From Pseudophaeobacter arcticus DSM 23566 (GTDB lineage: Bacteria; Pseudomonadota; Alphaproteobacteria; Rhodobacterales; Rhodobacteraceae), in assembly GCF_000473205.1 (NCBI RefSeq), contig NZ_KI421507.1, positions 2,159,301-2,223,300 of the forward strand: a stretch of DNA of 64,000 bases. Reading direction: 5' to 3'. Both the position numbers and the translations under genes were made by a program. The notes under the pieces were generated by a model. It worked only from the letters and a program-made list of their open reading frames with translations, was not told where the DNA came from and did not search any database. Of the stretch, positions 1 through 8,887 are shown one piece after another (the first letter of the stretch is position 1; each line of letters begins with the position of its first letter).

Positions 1-633
1 CAAACGCCCCTCGTCCCAGGTCGCAAAACAGCCCCGTGGTTCCATGGCGTTGACGATAATGCGGTTGTCTTCAACCTGCAGCGACACGGTATGGGCTGCC
101 GCCTCAAAGGCCGCTTGTGTTGCGGCCTCATCCCCCATGCCCCAGTCAAAGGCGCTGTTGGTTGGCGCCTCCGGGTGCAGCGGTTCACCACCAGCCTGCA
201 GGTCCAGCTTGACCGGAAGATCGTCAATATCCAGCTCAATCAGCTCACCCGCGTCACGGGCCTGATCCAGGGTCTCGGCAATGACAACGGCGATGGGCTC
301 CCCGACAAAGCGCACACGCCCATCAGCCAGCATATGGCGTTCAGGTGCGGCACCGTCGCTGCCGTCGCGGTTCTTGACCACGGTGGCATCCATGGTGGTG
401 GTCAGCCCCGCCGCCTGAAGGTCCGCGAGGGTCAGCACCATATGCACCCCCTCGGCGGCGCGGGCCTCCTCCAGATCCAGGGTCGAAATCACCCCATGGG
501 CAACCGGACTGCGCAGAACCCAGGCCCGCAGTGCCTCCGCCGGGGCGCAGTCTTCGATATAACGCCCATGCCCGGTCAGAAACCGGACATCTTCGACCCG
601 TTTGACCGGCTGACTTTTTCCAAATTTTTCCAT
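1..633 (-). CDS. Xanthine dehydrogenase/CO dehydrogenase family molybdopterin-binding large subunit, partial
   Basis: The gene starts at an ATG at 633 on the minus strand, reads MEKFGKSQPVKRVEDVRFLT, and stays open to the window edge (211 codons). The sequence contains the N-terminal signature of CoxL/XdhA-type large subunits: a VEDxRFLTGxGRY motif followed by an LRSPVAHG segment (the aldehyde oxidase a/b hammerhead region). Members oxidise purines, aldehydes or CO using a molybdopterin-cytosine cofactor. The catalytic C-terminal part lies outside the window, so the substrate cannot be told. It is a partial gene because of the window edge, with no sign that it is broken. Confidence 0.9.
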   Translation of the reverse strand, partial: MEKFGKSQPVKRVEDVRFLTGHGRYIEDCAPAEALRAWVLRSPVAHGVISTLDLEEARAAEGVHMVLTLADLQAAGLTTTMDATVVKNRDGSDGAAPERHMLADGRVRFVGEPIAVVIAETLDQARDAGELIELDIDDLPVKLDLQAGGEPLHPEAPTNSAFDWGMGDEAATQAAFEAAAHTVSLQVEDNRIIVNAMEPRGCFATWDEGRL

Positions 634-680
634 GCTCGCCCCCTGTTCGCGCTGGCTGGTGCTTTCAGGGGACCTTAGCC

Positions 681-1847
681 TTAGTGGCGCGCTTGTCCAG
701 AGAGCTCAATCACCGTCGCCACGTCAGACAACCCGTAACCATTGAACTGCGTGCTCATGGCAGAGGAATAGGCACCGAGCCCCGGAAACAAGACATAGTC
801 GCCCGTCTGGCTGTCCGCAGGCAGCGGCAGGCCATCTGGCAATCGGTCCAGACTGTCGCAGGTGGGGCCAAAAACCACCCTAGGGCTGCGCCCTGCCTGC
901 CGGTGCCGCCCTTCTGCGCTGACCACCTCGACCCGTCCCGGCAGCCCCATATCGCGGATATCAACCAGACCGCCGTAGATCCCGTCGTTCAGAAACACCA
1001 TATTGCCGCCCTCGCGCATCCCCTTGATCCGCGCCGCCAATGTGAAGGATTCTGAGACCATGGCCCGGCCCGGCTCACAAATCAGCTGCGGCGGCGTGGG
1101 ACCAAAGGCCTCAGCAACGGCTCCCTTGATGGCGGCAAAGACCCGCTCCAGATCCGGCGCAACCCCATCGCGATTGGCGGCAAAGCCTCCGCCGACATTC
1201 AGCCGGGCAATAGGGACACCCGCTGCATCAACAATCCGCTTGGCCGCATGGATATATTCGACCCAGGCCGTGGCATCCTCACACTGGGTGCCGGGATGAA
1301 AACACAGCGCCGGAGTCCAGCCCTCAGCGGCGACGCGTTTCAGCAGGGCAACGGCCTCATCCGGGGCCGCGCCAAATTTGCTGCCAAAGTCATAGGCCGC
1401 GCCCTCCACCGGCAGGGCAAAACGCACCGCGATCTCCTTGTCACGCGGCACGGCAGTCAGCTTGTCCAATTCGGACCACTCATCCACCGACCAACTCGCC
1501 ACATCATGGGAAATCCCCGCAGCAATCTCGGCCATGGAGCGCACCGGGTTGTTGTAGTGCATCACCGCATCCGGGCTGGCCAGACGCACCGCAGCCATCT
1601 CAGCCGGAGAGGCGACATCAAAGGCCGAGATCCCGGCCGCGACCAGGTTCGACAACACCGCCTGATGCGGGTTGGCCTTGACCGCATAGGTGACCAAACC
1701 GTCAAATCCTGCCTGAAACCGCTCCGCCACCTGATGCAGCACCCGCGGCGAGAAATAAAGGATCGGGTGATCCGGGTTGTGTCGCGCCAAGTGCGTTTCA
1801 GGGTCAAGCCATAGCGGTGGGATGTGCTGCATCTGGTAAAGCCTCAT
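681..1847 (-). CDS. Ornithine/lysine decarboxylase family (fold type III, PLP-dependent)
   Basis: This 388-residue protein belongs to the eukaryotic-type ornithine decarboxylase family, which makes putrescine or cadaverine from ornithine or lysine. The PLP-binding lysine lies in YAVKAN (Lys57). A GGGF phosphate-binding loop is at 219-222, EPGR at 258-261, and the active-site CDSLD cysteine motif at 330-334, so the catalytic set looks complete. Length is normal for the bacterial short form. It is divergent from an Lrp-type regulator with about 90 bp between, which suggests control by that regulator. Substrate choice (ornithine or lysine) cannot be read from the sequence. A polyamine-catabolism-like cluster lies about 10 kb downstream. 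Confidence 0.9.
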   Translation of the reverse strand: MRLYQMQHIPPLWLDPETHLARHNPDHPILYFSPRVLHQVAERFQAGFDGLVTYAVKANPHQAVLSNLVAAGISAFDVASPAEMAAVRLASPDAVMHYNNPVRSMAEIAAGISHDVASWSVDEWSELDKLTAVPRDKEIAVRFALPVEGAAYDFGSKFGAAPDEAVALLKRVAAEGWTPALCFHPGTQCEDATAWVEYIHAAKRIVDAAGVPIARLNVGGGFAANRDGVAPDLERVFAAIKGAVAEAFGPTPPQLICEPGRAMVSESFTLAARIKGMREGGNMVFLNDGIYGGLVDIRDMGLPGRVEVVSAEGRHRQAGRSPRVVFGPTCDSLDRLPDGLPLPADSQTGDYVLFPGLGAYSSAMSTQFNGYGLSDVATVIELSGQARH

Positions 1848-1939
1848 GTGTTTTGCCTATTTTCGGGCGTTTTGGCGTCGATATCCTTCGGCACTTTGCC
1901 TATATTGACGAAAACTCCCGGCAGATTGCAGGCATTGAG

Positions 1940-2374
1940 ATGAAAACAGACGAAACCGACCAGCAACTTTTGACCCTGTTGCGGGAAAATGCCCGCCGCC
2001 CGGTCTCTGATCTTGCCCGTGCGCTTGGGCTTGCCCGCACCACGGTGCAGGCGCGGATTGAGCGGTTGGAAAGCACCCGCGTGATTGAGGGCTATACGCT
2101 GCGCAGCTCTGCCGCGACACGCCCGCCGCTGCAGGCCACGGTGTTGATCTCGATCGAGCCGCGCTCTGGCCCCGAGGTGCTGTCGCGGCTGCGCAGCCTG
2201 TCGGGGGTTGAGGTGGTGCATACCACCTCGGGGCGGTTTGATCTTTTGGCCCAGGTGGTGGCCCAGACCACAGCCGAGCTGGACCAGACCATTGATCGCA
2301 TCGGCGAGGCCCGTGGCGTCCGCTCTTCCGAGAGCCTGATTCATCTGGCAACCAAGCTGGACCGCACCCCCTAG
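1940..2374 (+). CDS. Lrp/AsnC family transcriptional regulator
   Basis: A 144-residue protein with an N-terminal AsnC-type helix-turn-helix (DETDQQLLTLLRENAR, then DLARALGLARTTVQARIERLE) and a C-terminal RAM ligand-binding domain containing the SGRFDLLAQV segment. The ATG at 1940 gives the normal family length; an upstream in-frame extension to 1817 reads like intergenic sequence. Lrp/AsnC proteins bind amino acids and act on neighbouring genes. The divergent decarboxylase gene is the obvious target, which is an inference from position only. Confidence 0.9.
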   Translation: MKTDETDQQLLTLLRENARRPVSDLARALGLARTTVQARIERLESTRVIEGYTLRSSAATRPPLQATVLISIEPRSGPEVLSRLRSLSGVEVVHTTSGRFDLLAQVVAQTTAELDQTIDRIGEARGVRSSESLIHLATKLDRTP

Positions 2375-2493
2375 GGTTCTGACCCCAGGGAACCGCCTTT
2401 TAGCCAGCAAGGCTGCACCATGGCTTTCCCTTTGCGCGCCCATTCGTTATTGGATGCAACAACCCCGAATTCAACCGACGCAGGACGACCCTC

Positions 2494-5400
2494 ATGGCAC
2501 TGGACAAGACATTCGACGCGGCCGAAGCTGAAAGCCGCCTATACAAAGCCTGGGAAGAGGCCGGCTGCTTTAAAGCTGGCGCCAATGCCGAGCCTGAGGC
2601 CTCGACCTATTGCATCATGATCCCGCCGCCCAATGTCACTGGCGTGCTGCATATGGGCCATGCCTTTAACAACACGCTGCAGGATATCCTGATCCGCTGG
2701 AAGCGTATGCAGGGCTTTGACACCCTGTGGCAGCCGGGCTGCGACCACGCAGGCATCGCCACGCAAATGGTGGTGGAGCGCGAGCTGGCGAAAGAAGGCA
2801 AGAAACGCACCGACTTTAGCCGCCCTGACTTTCTCGCCAAGATCTGGCAATGGAAAGAGCAGTCCGGCGGGACCATCATTGAGCAGCTCAAACGCCTGGG
2901 CGCGTCCTGCGATTTTGACCGCACCGCCTTTACCATGGCGGGGGCAGCAGGCGACACCCGTACCGGCCACGAGAACTCGCCCAATTTCCACGATGCCGTG
3001 ATCAAGGTCTTTGTGGAGATGTACAACAAGGGGCTGATCTATCGCGGCAAGCGTCTGGTCAACTGGGACCCGCATTTTGAGACCGCGATCTCTGACCTTG
3101 AGGTGGAGAATATCGAGGTCGCGGGCCACATGTGGCACTTCAAATATCCGCTGGCGAATGGCGCGACCTATACCTATGTCGAGAAGGATGAGGACGGCAA
3201 TGTTACGCTCACTGAAGAGCGTGACTATATCTCCATCGCCACCACCCGGCCCGAAACCATGCTGGGCGACGGCGCGGTTGCGGTGCACCCCTCGGATGAA
3301 CGCTATGCGCCCATCGTTGGTATGCTCTGCGAAATCCCCGTTGGCCCCAAGGCGCAGCGCCGCCTGATCCCGATCATCACGGATGAATACCCCGATAAGG
3401 ACTTTGGCTCTGGCGCGGTGAAGATCACCGGCGCGCATGATTTCAATGACTATCAGGTCGCCAAACGCGGCGGCATTCCGATGTATAACCTGATGGACAC
3501 CAAGGCAAATATGCGCGCCGATGGCGCGCCATATGTGGAAGAGGCCGCCATCGCCCAAGCCATCGCCAATGGCAAACAGGACTTCACCGAGGCCAGCATC
3601 GCCGCGATGAATCTGGTGCCGGAAGAGTATCGCGGGCTGGATCGGTTTGAGGCCCGCAAACGCGTGGTGGCCGATATCACCGCCGAAGGTCTGGCCGTGA
3701 TGCATACCGTCACCAAGGTGGTCAAGGATGAGGACGGCAACGAGACTGAGGTCTCCGAGACCGTGCCTTATGTTGAGGCCAAGCCGATCATGCAGCCTTT
3801 TGGCGACCGCTCCAAGGTGGTGATCGAACCAATGCTGACTGACCAGTGGTTTGTTGACGCCGAAAAGATCGTTGGCCCCGCCCTGGACGCGGTGAAAGAC
3901 GGCACCGTCAAGATCCTGCCCGAGAGCGGTGAGAAAACCTATTACCACTGGCTGGAAAACATCGAGCCCTGGTGCATCTCACGCCAGCTCTGGTGGGGCC
4001 ACCAGATCCCGGTTTGGTATGGGCCGACCAAAGATGCTCTTGAAGATTTCGACAACTACAAAGGCACTTCAAGAACTTTCTGTGGGGCGACAGAAGAAGA
4101 AGCGATTGCACTCGCGCAGGCTTACTACGGTGAGAGCGCAACTGTTTCCGTTGACGCAGAGGGAACTGAATTCGAGTACATGACAATGTACGAAAATGAA
4201 GGTGACACCGAAGGTAGTTCGACAGTTTCTCTGACCCGCGACCCCGACGTGCTCGACACCTGGTTCTCCTCCGGCCTCTGGCCGATCGGTACGCTGGGCT
4301 GGCCGGAGTGGAGCGAGGACACGCAGAAATACTTCCCGACCTCGACGCTGGTCACCGGGCAGGACATCCTGTTCTTCTGGGTTGCGCGCATGATGATGAT
4401 GCAGCTGGCGGTGGTCGATCAGATCCCGTTCGATACCGTCTACCTGCATGGTCTGGTGCGCGACGCCAAGGGCAAGAAGATGTCGAAATCCACCGGCAAC
4501 GTCATCGACCCTCTGGACATCATCAAGGAATACGGCGCCGACGCGCTGCGCTTTACCAATGCGGCCATGGCCAGCCTCGGCGGCGTGCTCAAGCTCGACA
4601 TGAAGCGGATCGAGGGCTATCGCAACTTTGTCACCAAGATCTGGCAGGCCTGCTCCTATGGCGAGAGCCAGATTGATGCCTTCTCGGTCACCCGCGACAG
4701 CACCCCGCCCAAGGCGAGCCTGCCGCTCAACCGCTGGATCATCGGCGAGATCGCCAAGCTGCGCGAAGAGGTCGATGCGGGCTTCGAGAGCTTCCGCTTC
4801 AATGACGCCGCCAATGCGATCTATGCCACCTTCTGGAACACCTTCTGCGACCGCTATCTGGAATTCACCAAACCGGTATTCCAGGGCGATGATGCGGCTG
4901 CCAAGGAAGAAACCCGCGCCACCTTTGCCTGGGCGATTGATCAGGCGCTGATCCTGATGCACCCGATCATGCCCTTTGTGACTGAGGAGCTGTGGAATGC
5001 CACCGAAGGGCGCGGCGTCAAGATGGGCGAGGCCTCCAAGATGCTGGCCCATGCCGCCTGGCCGAGCTACCGCGCTGCCGATCTGGTAGATGCCGAGGCC
5101 GAGGCCGAAATGAACTGGGTCATCGCGGTGATTGGCAATGTGCGCTCGGCCCGCTCGCAGCTGAACGTGCCGTCGGGTTCCATCGTGCCGATGCTGGTCA
5201 CCGAAATGGACGCTGCGGCACAGGGCTATTGGGATCGCAACGCAGAGCTGATCCTGAACAAGGCCCGCATTGAAAGCCTGACCCAGGCAAAGGACCTGCC
5301 CAAAGGCTGTATTTCAATCGCCGCTCCGGGGGCATCCTTTGCGCTGCCTCTGGCCGATATCATTGATGTTGCGGCAGAAAAGGCACGTCAGGAAAAGAAC

Positions 5401-5574
5401 CTTGGCAAATTGACCAAGGAGCTGGGCGGGTTGCGTGGGCGGTTGAAAAACCCCAAATTCGCCGCCTCGGCCCCCGAAGAGGTGGTGGCAGAAGCCCGCG
5501 AAAACCTGGCCCTGCGCGAAGAGGAAGAAGCCAAGATCAAAGACGCCCTGGCGCGCCTGCAGGAAATTGGCTAG
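2494..5574 (+). CDS. valS: Valyl-tRNA synthetase
   Basis: A class I aminoacyl-tRNA synthetase of 1026 residues that charges tRNA-Val. The sequence shows PPPNVTGVLHMGH (HIGH-type motif at 53-56), the editing domain with TTRPETMLGD, KMSKS at 662-666, an anticodon-binding domain, and the C-terminal coiled-coil arm typical of ValRS (region EEEEAKIKDAL). The segment at residues 514-579, just before the DPDVLDTWFSSGLWP motif, has clearly different codon use and lower G+C than its surroundings (see findings). The ATG at 2494 is followed by a typical ALDKTFD start. A strong hairpin terminator follows the gene. Confidence 0.97.
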   Translation: MALDKTFDAAEAESRLYKAWEEAGCFKAGANAEPEASTYCIMIPPPNVTGVLHMGHAFNNTLQDILIRWKRMQGFDTLWQPGCDHAGIATQMVVERELAKEGKKRTDFSRPDFLAKIWQWKEQSGGTIIEQLKRLGASCDFDRTAFTMAGAAGDTRTGHENSPNFHDAVIKVFVEMYNKGLIYRGKRLVNWDPHFETAISDLEVENIEVAGHMWHFKYPLANGATYTYVEKDEDGNVTLTEERDYISIATTRPETMLGDGAVAVHPSDERYAPIVGMLCEIPVGPKAQRRLIPIITDEYPDKDFGSGAVKITGAHDFNDYQVAKRGGIPMYNLMDTKANMRADGAPYVEEAAIAQAIANGKQDFTEASIAAMNLVPEEYRGLDRFEARKRVVADITAEGLAVMHTVTKVVKDEDGNETEVSETVPYVEAKPIMQPFGDRSKVVIEPMLTDQWFVDAEKIVGPALDAVKDGTVKILPESGEKTYYHWLENIEPWCISRQLWWGHQIPVWYGPTKDALEDFDNYKGTSRTFCGATEEEAIALAQAYYGESATVSVDAEGTEFEYMTMYENEGDTEGSSTVSLTRDPDVLDTWFSSGLWPIGTLGWPEWSEDTQKYFPTSTLVTGQDILFFWVARMMMMQLAVVDQIPFDTVYLHGLVRDAKGKKMSKSTGNVIDPLDIIKEYGADALRFTNAAMASLGGVLKLDMKRIEGYRNFVTKIWQACSYGESQIDAFSVTRDSTPPKASLPLNRWIIGEIAKLREEVDAGFESFRFNDAANAIYATFWNTFCDRYLEFTKPVFQGDDAAAKEETRATFAWAIDQALILMHPIMPFVTEELWNATEGRGVKMGEASKMLAHAAWPSYRAADLVDAEAEAEMNWVIAVIGNVRSARSQLNVPSGSIVPMLVTEMDAAAQGYWDRNAELILNKARIESLTQAKDLPKGCISIAAPGASFALPLADIIDVAAEKARQEKNLGKLTKELGGLRGRLKNPKFAASAPEEVVAEARENLALREEEEAKIKDALARLQEIG

Positions 5575-5606
5575 GCGGACCGCGCCCAAATAGACAGGTG
5601 ACAGAA

Positions 5607-5634
5607 ACGCCCGCCACCGCGCGGGCGTTTTTTC
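5607..5634 (+). terminator. Rho-independent terminator of valS
   Basis: An 8-bp G+C-rich stem (ACGCCCGC at 5607-5614 with GCGGGCGT at 5621-5628), a 6-nt loop and a run of Ts lie about 30 bases after the valS stop codon. Confidence 0.85.
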
Positions 5635-5765
5635 ATATGTAACCTATATTTTTGATATTTTTTGGTATTTTCACTCGCTTACGGGGAAAATGTCTGTCGG
5701 CTCACCATTGTCTTTGCCTTGGTTCTGTATCAGCTTGTTGCATATTACAGGAGGGAGTTCTGAAG

Positions 5766-6059
5766 ATGCCAAAGGGCTATTGGATCGCACATGTCGATGT
5801 TGACGACTTGGATCGGTACAAGGAATATATCGCAGCCAATGCAGCGCCCTTTGCCGAATATGGCGCGCGTTTTCTGGTGCGGGGTGGTGCCAAAGAGGTC
5901 CGCGAAGGCAAGATGCGCGCCCGGACCGTGGTGATCGAATTCAAGGATTTCCCGACAGCAAGATCCTGTTATGATAGTGTCTCTTATCAGGATGCCAAAG
6001 CGCTGCGGGATCCGGTTTCAACCGGCGACATGGAGATTGTCGAAGGCTACGATAACTAG
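5766..6059 (+). CDS. DUF1330 family protein
   Basis: A 97-residue protein beginning MPKGYWIAHVDVDD, with the ferredoxin-like dimeric alpha/beta-barrel sequence pattern of DUF1330 (ARFLVRGG, RTVVIEFKDF, then SYQDAKALRDP). Length matches the family. The ATG at 5766 is preceded by a good ribosome-binding site (AGGAGGG about 8 bases upstream). An in-frame opening as far as 5652 has no coding character. Biochemical function is not established for the family, and the gene stands alone between valS and the TerB-like pair. Confidence 0.88.
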   Translation: MPKGYWIAHVDVDDLDRYKEYIAANAAPFAEYGARFLVRGGAKEVREGKMRARTVVIEFKDFPTARSCYDSVSYQDAKALRDPVSTGDMEIVEGYDN

Positions 6060-6218
6060 CACCAAAAGCTTGACCAGCTGACAGGTTTTGGGCCTACTTA
6101 CAACGTTGATTGGTCAGGTTCTCGGGGTCAGATAGATCGACCCAACCAAAGGTTTACACAATTGGCCAGGTGCGGCTCACCGCCGCTCCGGCCCTTGGAT
6201 CCACGGAGTATCCCTGAC

Positions 6219-6680
6219 ATGCTCAAGAAATTATTTCAGGCCTTCAGACCCGCCGACCCGCCAGCACTTCCCGATCCGGATGCAGAACTGGCTTTGGGCG
6301 CATTGCTGGTGCGGGTCGCAAAATCGGACCGCGAATATAAGCTGGAAGAGATCAGCCTGATTGATCGGATCCTGTCGCGGCTGTACCAGCATGACGCGAT
6401 TGAGGCTGCCAAGGTCCGGGCCACCTGCGAGAAATTGCATTCCGCCGCCCCCGAGACAGACACCTTTGGCCGCCTGATCCGCGAGACCACCGGGCTGGAC
6501 GAACGTCTGGCGGCGCTGGATGCACTGTGGGAAGTGGTCCTGGCCGACAACAATGAACACGAAGGCGAGGTTCGCATTCTTGAAGAAGCCTATAAGGCCA
6601 TGGGGCTGTCCTTTGCGGACAATGAGGCGTCGCGCAGCAAAGCCCAGGCCAAGTTCGCGGCCAGCCTAGAGGACAAATAA
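6219..6680 (+). CDS. TerB-like tellurite resistance family protein, copy 1
   Basis: A 153-residue all-helical protein with the TerB/DjlA-like pattern: LALGALLVRVAKSDREYKLEEISLIDRIL followed by a second helical bundle ending in ADNNEHEGEVRILEEAYKAMGL. Acidic residues in SDREY and NNEHEGE are in the positions expected for TerB metal-binding sites, but this is by eye. The ATG at 6219 follows GGAG at 6204-6207. The stop codon overlaps the start of a second, related gene (TAATG), so the two are translationally coupled. TerB proteins are linked to tellurite and stress resistance, but no other ter genes are present. Confidence 0.72.
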   Translation: MLKKLFQAFRPADPPALPDPDAELALGALLVRVAKSDREYKLEEISLIDRILSRLYQHDAIEAAKVRATCEKLHSAAPETDTFGRLIRETTGLDERLAALDALWEVVLADNNEHEGEVRILEEAYKAMGLSFADNEASRSKAQAKFAASLEDK

Positions 6681-7120
6681 TGTTTAAAGAACTGCTGGCC
6701 CTTCTTTTGGCTCCCGCACCAGAGCCTTTGACGGATGAAGGGGCGCGCATGGCGCTGACCGCGCTTTTGGTCCGTATTGCCCGCTCTGATCACAACTATT
6801 CCGAAGTTGAGAAAGACCGCATAGACCGGATCATCTGCTCCCGGTTTGGCCAGGATGCCGGTGGCGCGATCATTCTGCGCGAGCAGGCCGAGGCGATGGA
6901 GGCCGAAGCCCCGGATACGGTGCGCTTTACCCGCGCCATCAAAGAGGCCGTCACCCTGGAAGATCGCATTGGCGTTGTCGAAGCCATGTGGCAAGTGGTG
7001 CTGGCGGATGGGCGCCGCGACGCTGGTGAAGATGCCGTGATGCGGCTGACCGCGAAACTGCTGGGCGTGAGCGATCTGGACAGTGCCAAGGCACGCAAAC
7101 GGATGGAAGAAACCACATGA
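6680..7120 (+). CDS. TerB-like family protein, copy 2
   Basis: A 146-residue paralogue of the preceding gene. Both share ALxALLVRIAxSDxxYxxxExxxIDRI near the N-terminus and the LxAMWxVVLADxxxxxGEDxVMR segment near the C-terminus. The start overlaps the upstream stop by one base, and its own stop overlaps the start of the next gene (ATGA), making a compact three-gene unit. It is probably a tandem duplication that now works as a pair. Function is inferred from family only. Confidence 0.72.
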   Translation: MFKELLALLLAPAPEPLTDEGARMALTALLVRIARSDHNYSEVEKDRIDRIICSRFGQDAGGAIILREQAEAMEAEAPDTVRFTRAIKEAVTLEDRIGVVEAMWQVVLADGRRDAGEDAVMRLTAKLLGVSDLDSAKARKRMEETT

Positions 7121-7884
7121 TTGCCTGTCTCGGCATGTATGACAGGCCTGAAACCGCTGCTGCCAATGACCTGCTCTGGTCTGCCATTCGCAACTCTCTG
7201 GAAACCGGGCCCGAAAGCCTCTCTCGCGAGATTGACCCATGGTTGGCCTGGACCTCCCCGGAGCTTTTGCTGGCCCAGACCTGCGGCTGCCCCTTCCGCA
7301 CCCGGCTGTACGGCGAGGTTCAGCTGGTCGGCACCCCGGACTATGGCCTGCCAGATTGCCCGCCAGGGTTTTATCGCAGCGTCTTTGTCGCCAAAAAATC
7401 TCAGACCACGCCACAGCTGGAGCACTTTGACCAGGGCCGCTTTGCCTATAATGATGCCCTGTCGCAGTCCGGCTGGGCAGCCCCCCTTATCCATATGCAA
7501 GATCACAACATCCTGCCGGGAGCCCTGGTCGAAACCGGCAGCCATCGCGATTCGGCCCAAGCGGTTGCCGAGGGGCGCGCTGATTTTGCCGCGCTGGACC
7601 TGCTGTCCTGGGATATGATCCAGGACTACGATGATTTTGCGAATGACCTGTCGGTTGTTGATCTCACCGTGCCAACGCCCGGCCTGCCGTTAATCACCGC
7701 GTTAGACCAGGATCCTGTGGCCTTATTTCTGGCGGTAAAATCCGCCATCGAATCTCTGGATGACGCCACGCGCGCCACTCTCAGGCTCAAAGGGTTTTTG
7801 CACATCCCCACCAGCGAATACCTGGCGGTGCCAACGCCTCCGGGGCCAGTACTGACAGACCTAAAGATTAAGGCGCGCGGTTAG
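7117..7884 (+). CDS. PhnD-like substrate-binding-fold protein without signal peptide
   Basis: A 255-residue protein resembling the phosphate/phosphonate ABC-type substrate-binding fold (PF12974-like). It has a typical FAYNDALSQSGWAAPLI stretch, then HRDSAQAVAEGRADFAALDLLSWDM. These correspond to the lobe that holds the anion in PhnD. There is no signal peptide or lipobox: the protein starts MIACLGMYDRPETAAAND, so it probably stays in the cytoplasm. It overlaps the upstream TerB-like gene by 4 bases and shares its operon. It may be a sensor or an enzyme on the same fold rather than a transporter component. Confidence 0.65.
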   Translation: MIACLGMYDRPETAAANDLLWSAIRNSLETGPESLSREIDPWLAWTSPELLLAQTCGCPFRTRLYGEVQLVGTPDYGLPDCPPGFYRSVFVAKKSQTTPQLEHFDQGRFAYNDALSQSGWAAPLIHMQDHNILPGALVETGSHRDSAQAVAEGRADFAALDLLSWDMIQDYDDFANDLSVVDLTVPTPGLPLITALDQDPVALFLAVKSAIESLDDATRATLRLKGFLHIPTSEYLAVPTPPGPVLTDLKIKARG

Positions 7885-8019
7885 GGTGCAGCTGCTCATT
7901 TCGAAGACTTTGACCTCCTTTCCGTGCGGTTATCCCCAAAACTTCCCGGTTTTAACATTGCATTCAGACATTTTTTCGGTCCAATTAGGGCCAGTTTTTC
8001 ACAACTGGGCGAAACCGTT

Positions 8020-8808
8020 TTGACCACTCAGACACCTGTACTCGAGATCCGCGACCTGCATAAATCTTATGGAGAGTTGGAAGTTATCAAGGGTGTCAAT
8101 ATCACTGCCCATCGCGGAGATGTTGTGTCTTTGATCGGCTCATCCGGATCGGGAAAATCCACCCTTTTGCGCTGCTGTAACCTGCTGGAAAACAGTCAGG
8201 CCGGCGAGATCCATTTCAAGGGAGAACCCATCACCTGGTCGGGGAACGGACTGAACCGCCGCCCCAGCGATGCCAAACAGGTGCTGCGCATTCGTACCAA
8301 TCTGTCGATGGTGTTCCAGCAGTTCAATCTCTGGGCTCATATGACCATCTTGCAAAATGTGATGGAAGCCCCGGTCACGGTTCTGGGTCGAGACCCCAAA
8401 GAGGTTGAAGTCGCCGCCCGCCAATATCTGGACAAGGTTGGCATTGCCGACAAATGGGACGCCTATCCGGCGCAGCTGTCTGGCGGCCAACAGCAACGCG
8501 CAGCCATTGCGCGGGCGCTGTGCATGGAACCCGAGGCCTTGCTGTTTGACGAACCAACTTCGGCACTGGACCCAGAATTGGAACAGGAAGTGATCAAAGT
8601 CATCAAAGACCTGGCCACCGAAGGCCGCACAATGATGATCGTGACCCATGACATGAACCTCGCCGCCGATGTGTCAGATAAGGTTGTGTTTCTGCACAAG
8701 GGCCTGATCGAGGAACAGGGCAGCGCCGATGAGGTCTTTGGCAATACACAATCCGAACGGTTGCGCAATTTCCTGGCACCAACACGCCACCTGCGCGCAA
8801 GCCAATAA
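8020..8808 (+). CDS. Polar amino acid-type ABC transporter ATP-binding protein
   Basis: The ATPase of a HisP/GlnQ-type importer. Motifs, counted from the TTG start at 8020: Walker A GSSGSGKST at 40-48, then Q-loop FQQFNLWAHMT, signature LSGGQQQRAAIARAL, Walker B ALLFDEPTSALD and the switch histidine VTHDM. The TTG gives 262 residues, the normal family length. A GTG at 7924 would add 32 residues with no homology-like character, and neither start has a strong ribosome-binding site. It heads a transporter operon (ATPase, binding protein, two permeases). Confidence 0.88.
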   Translation: MTTQTPVLEIRDLHKSYGELEVIKGVNITAHRGDVVSLIGSSGSGKSTLLRCCNLLENSQAGEIHFKGEPITWSGNGLNRRPSDAKQVLRIRTNLSMVFQQFNLWAHMTILQNVMEAPVTVLGRDPKEVEVAARQYLDKVGIADKWDAYPAQLSGGQQQRAAIARALCMEPEALLFDEPTSALDPELEQEVIKVIKDLATEGRTMMIVTHDMNLAADVSDKVVFLHKGLIEEQGSADEVFGNTQSERLRNFLAPTRHLRASQ

Positions 8809-8887
8809 CCCTTTGCCCGGCCTGAACTGGGCCGCGGCGATGACAATAAGAAACCAAAACAGAAACCAAAAAACTGGGAGTATCACC

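Noticed and set aside
1817..1939. Longer N-terminus for the Lrp regulator
   Set aside because: Sequence between 1817 and 1940 has no Lrp similarity and overlaps the divergent gene start; the ATG at 1940 gives normal length.
2539..3948. 469-codon open frame on the minus strand
   Set aside because: It lies fully antisense to valS and arises from high G+C codon bias; no family features.
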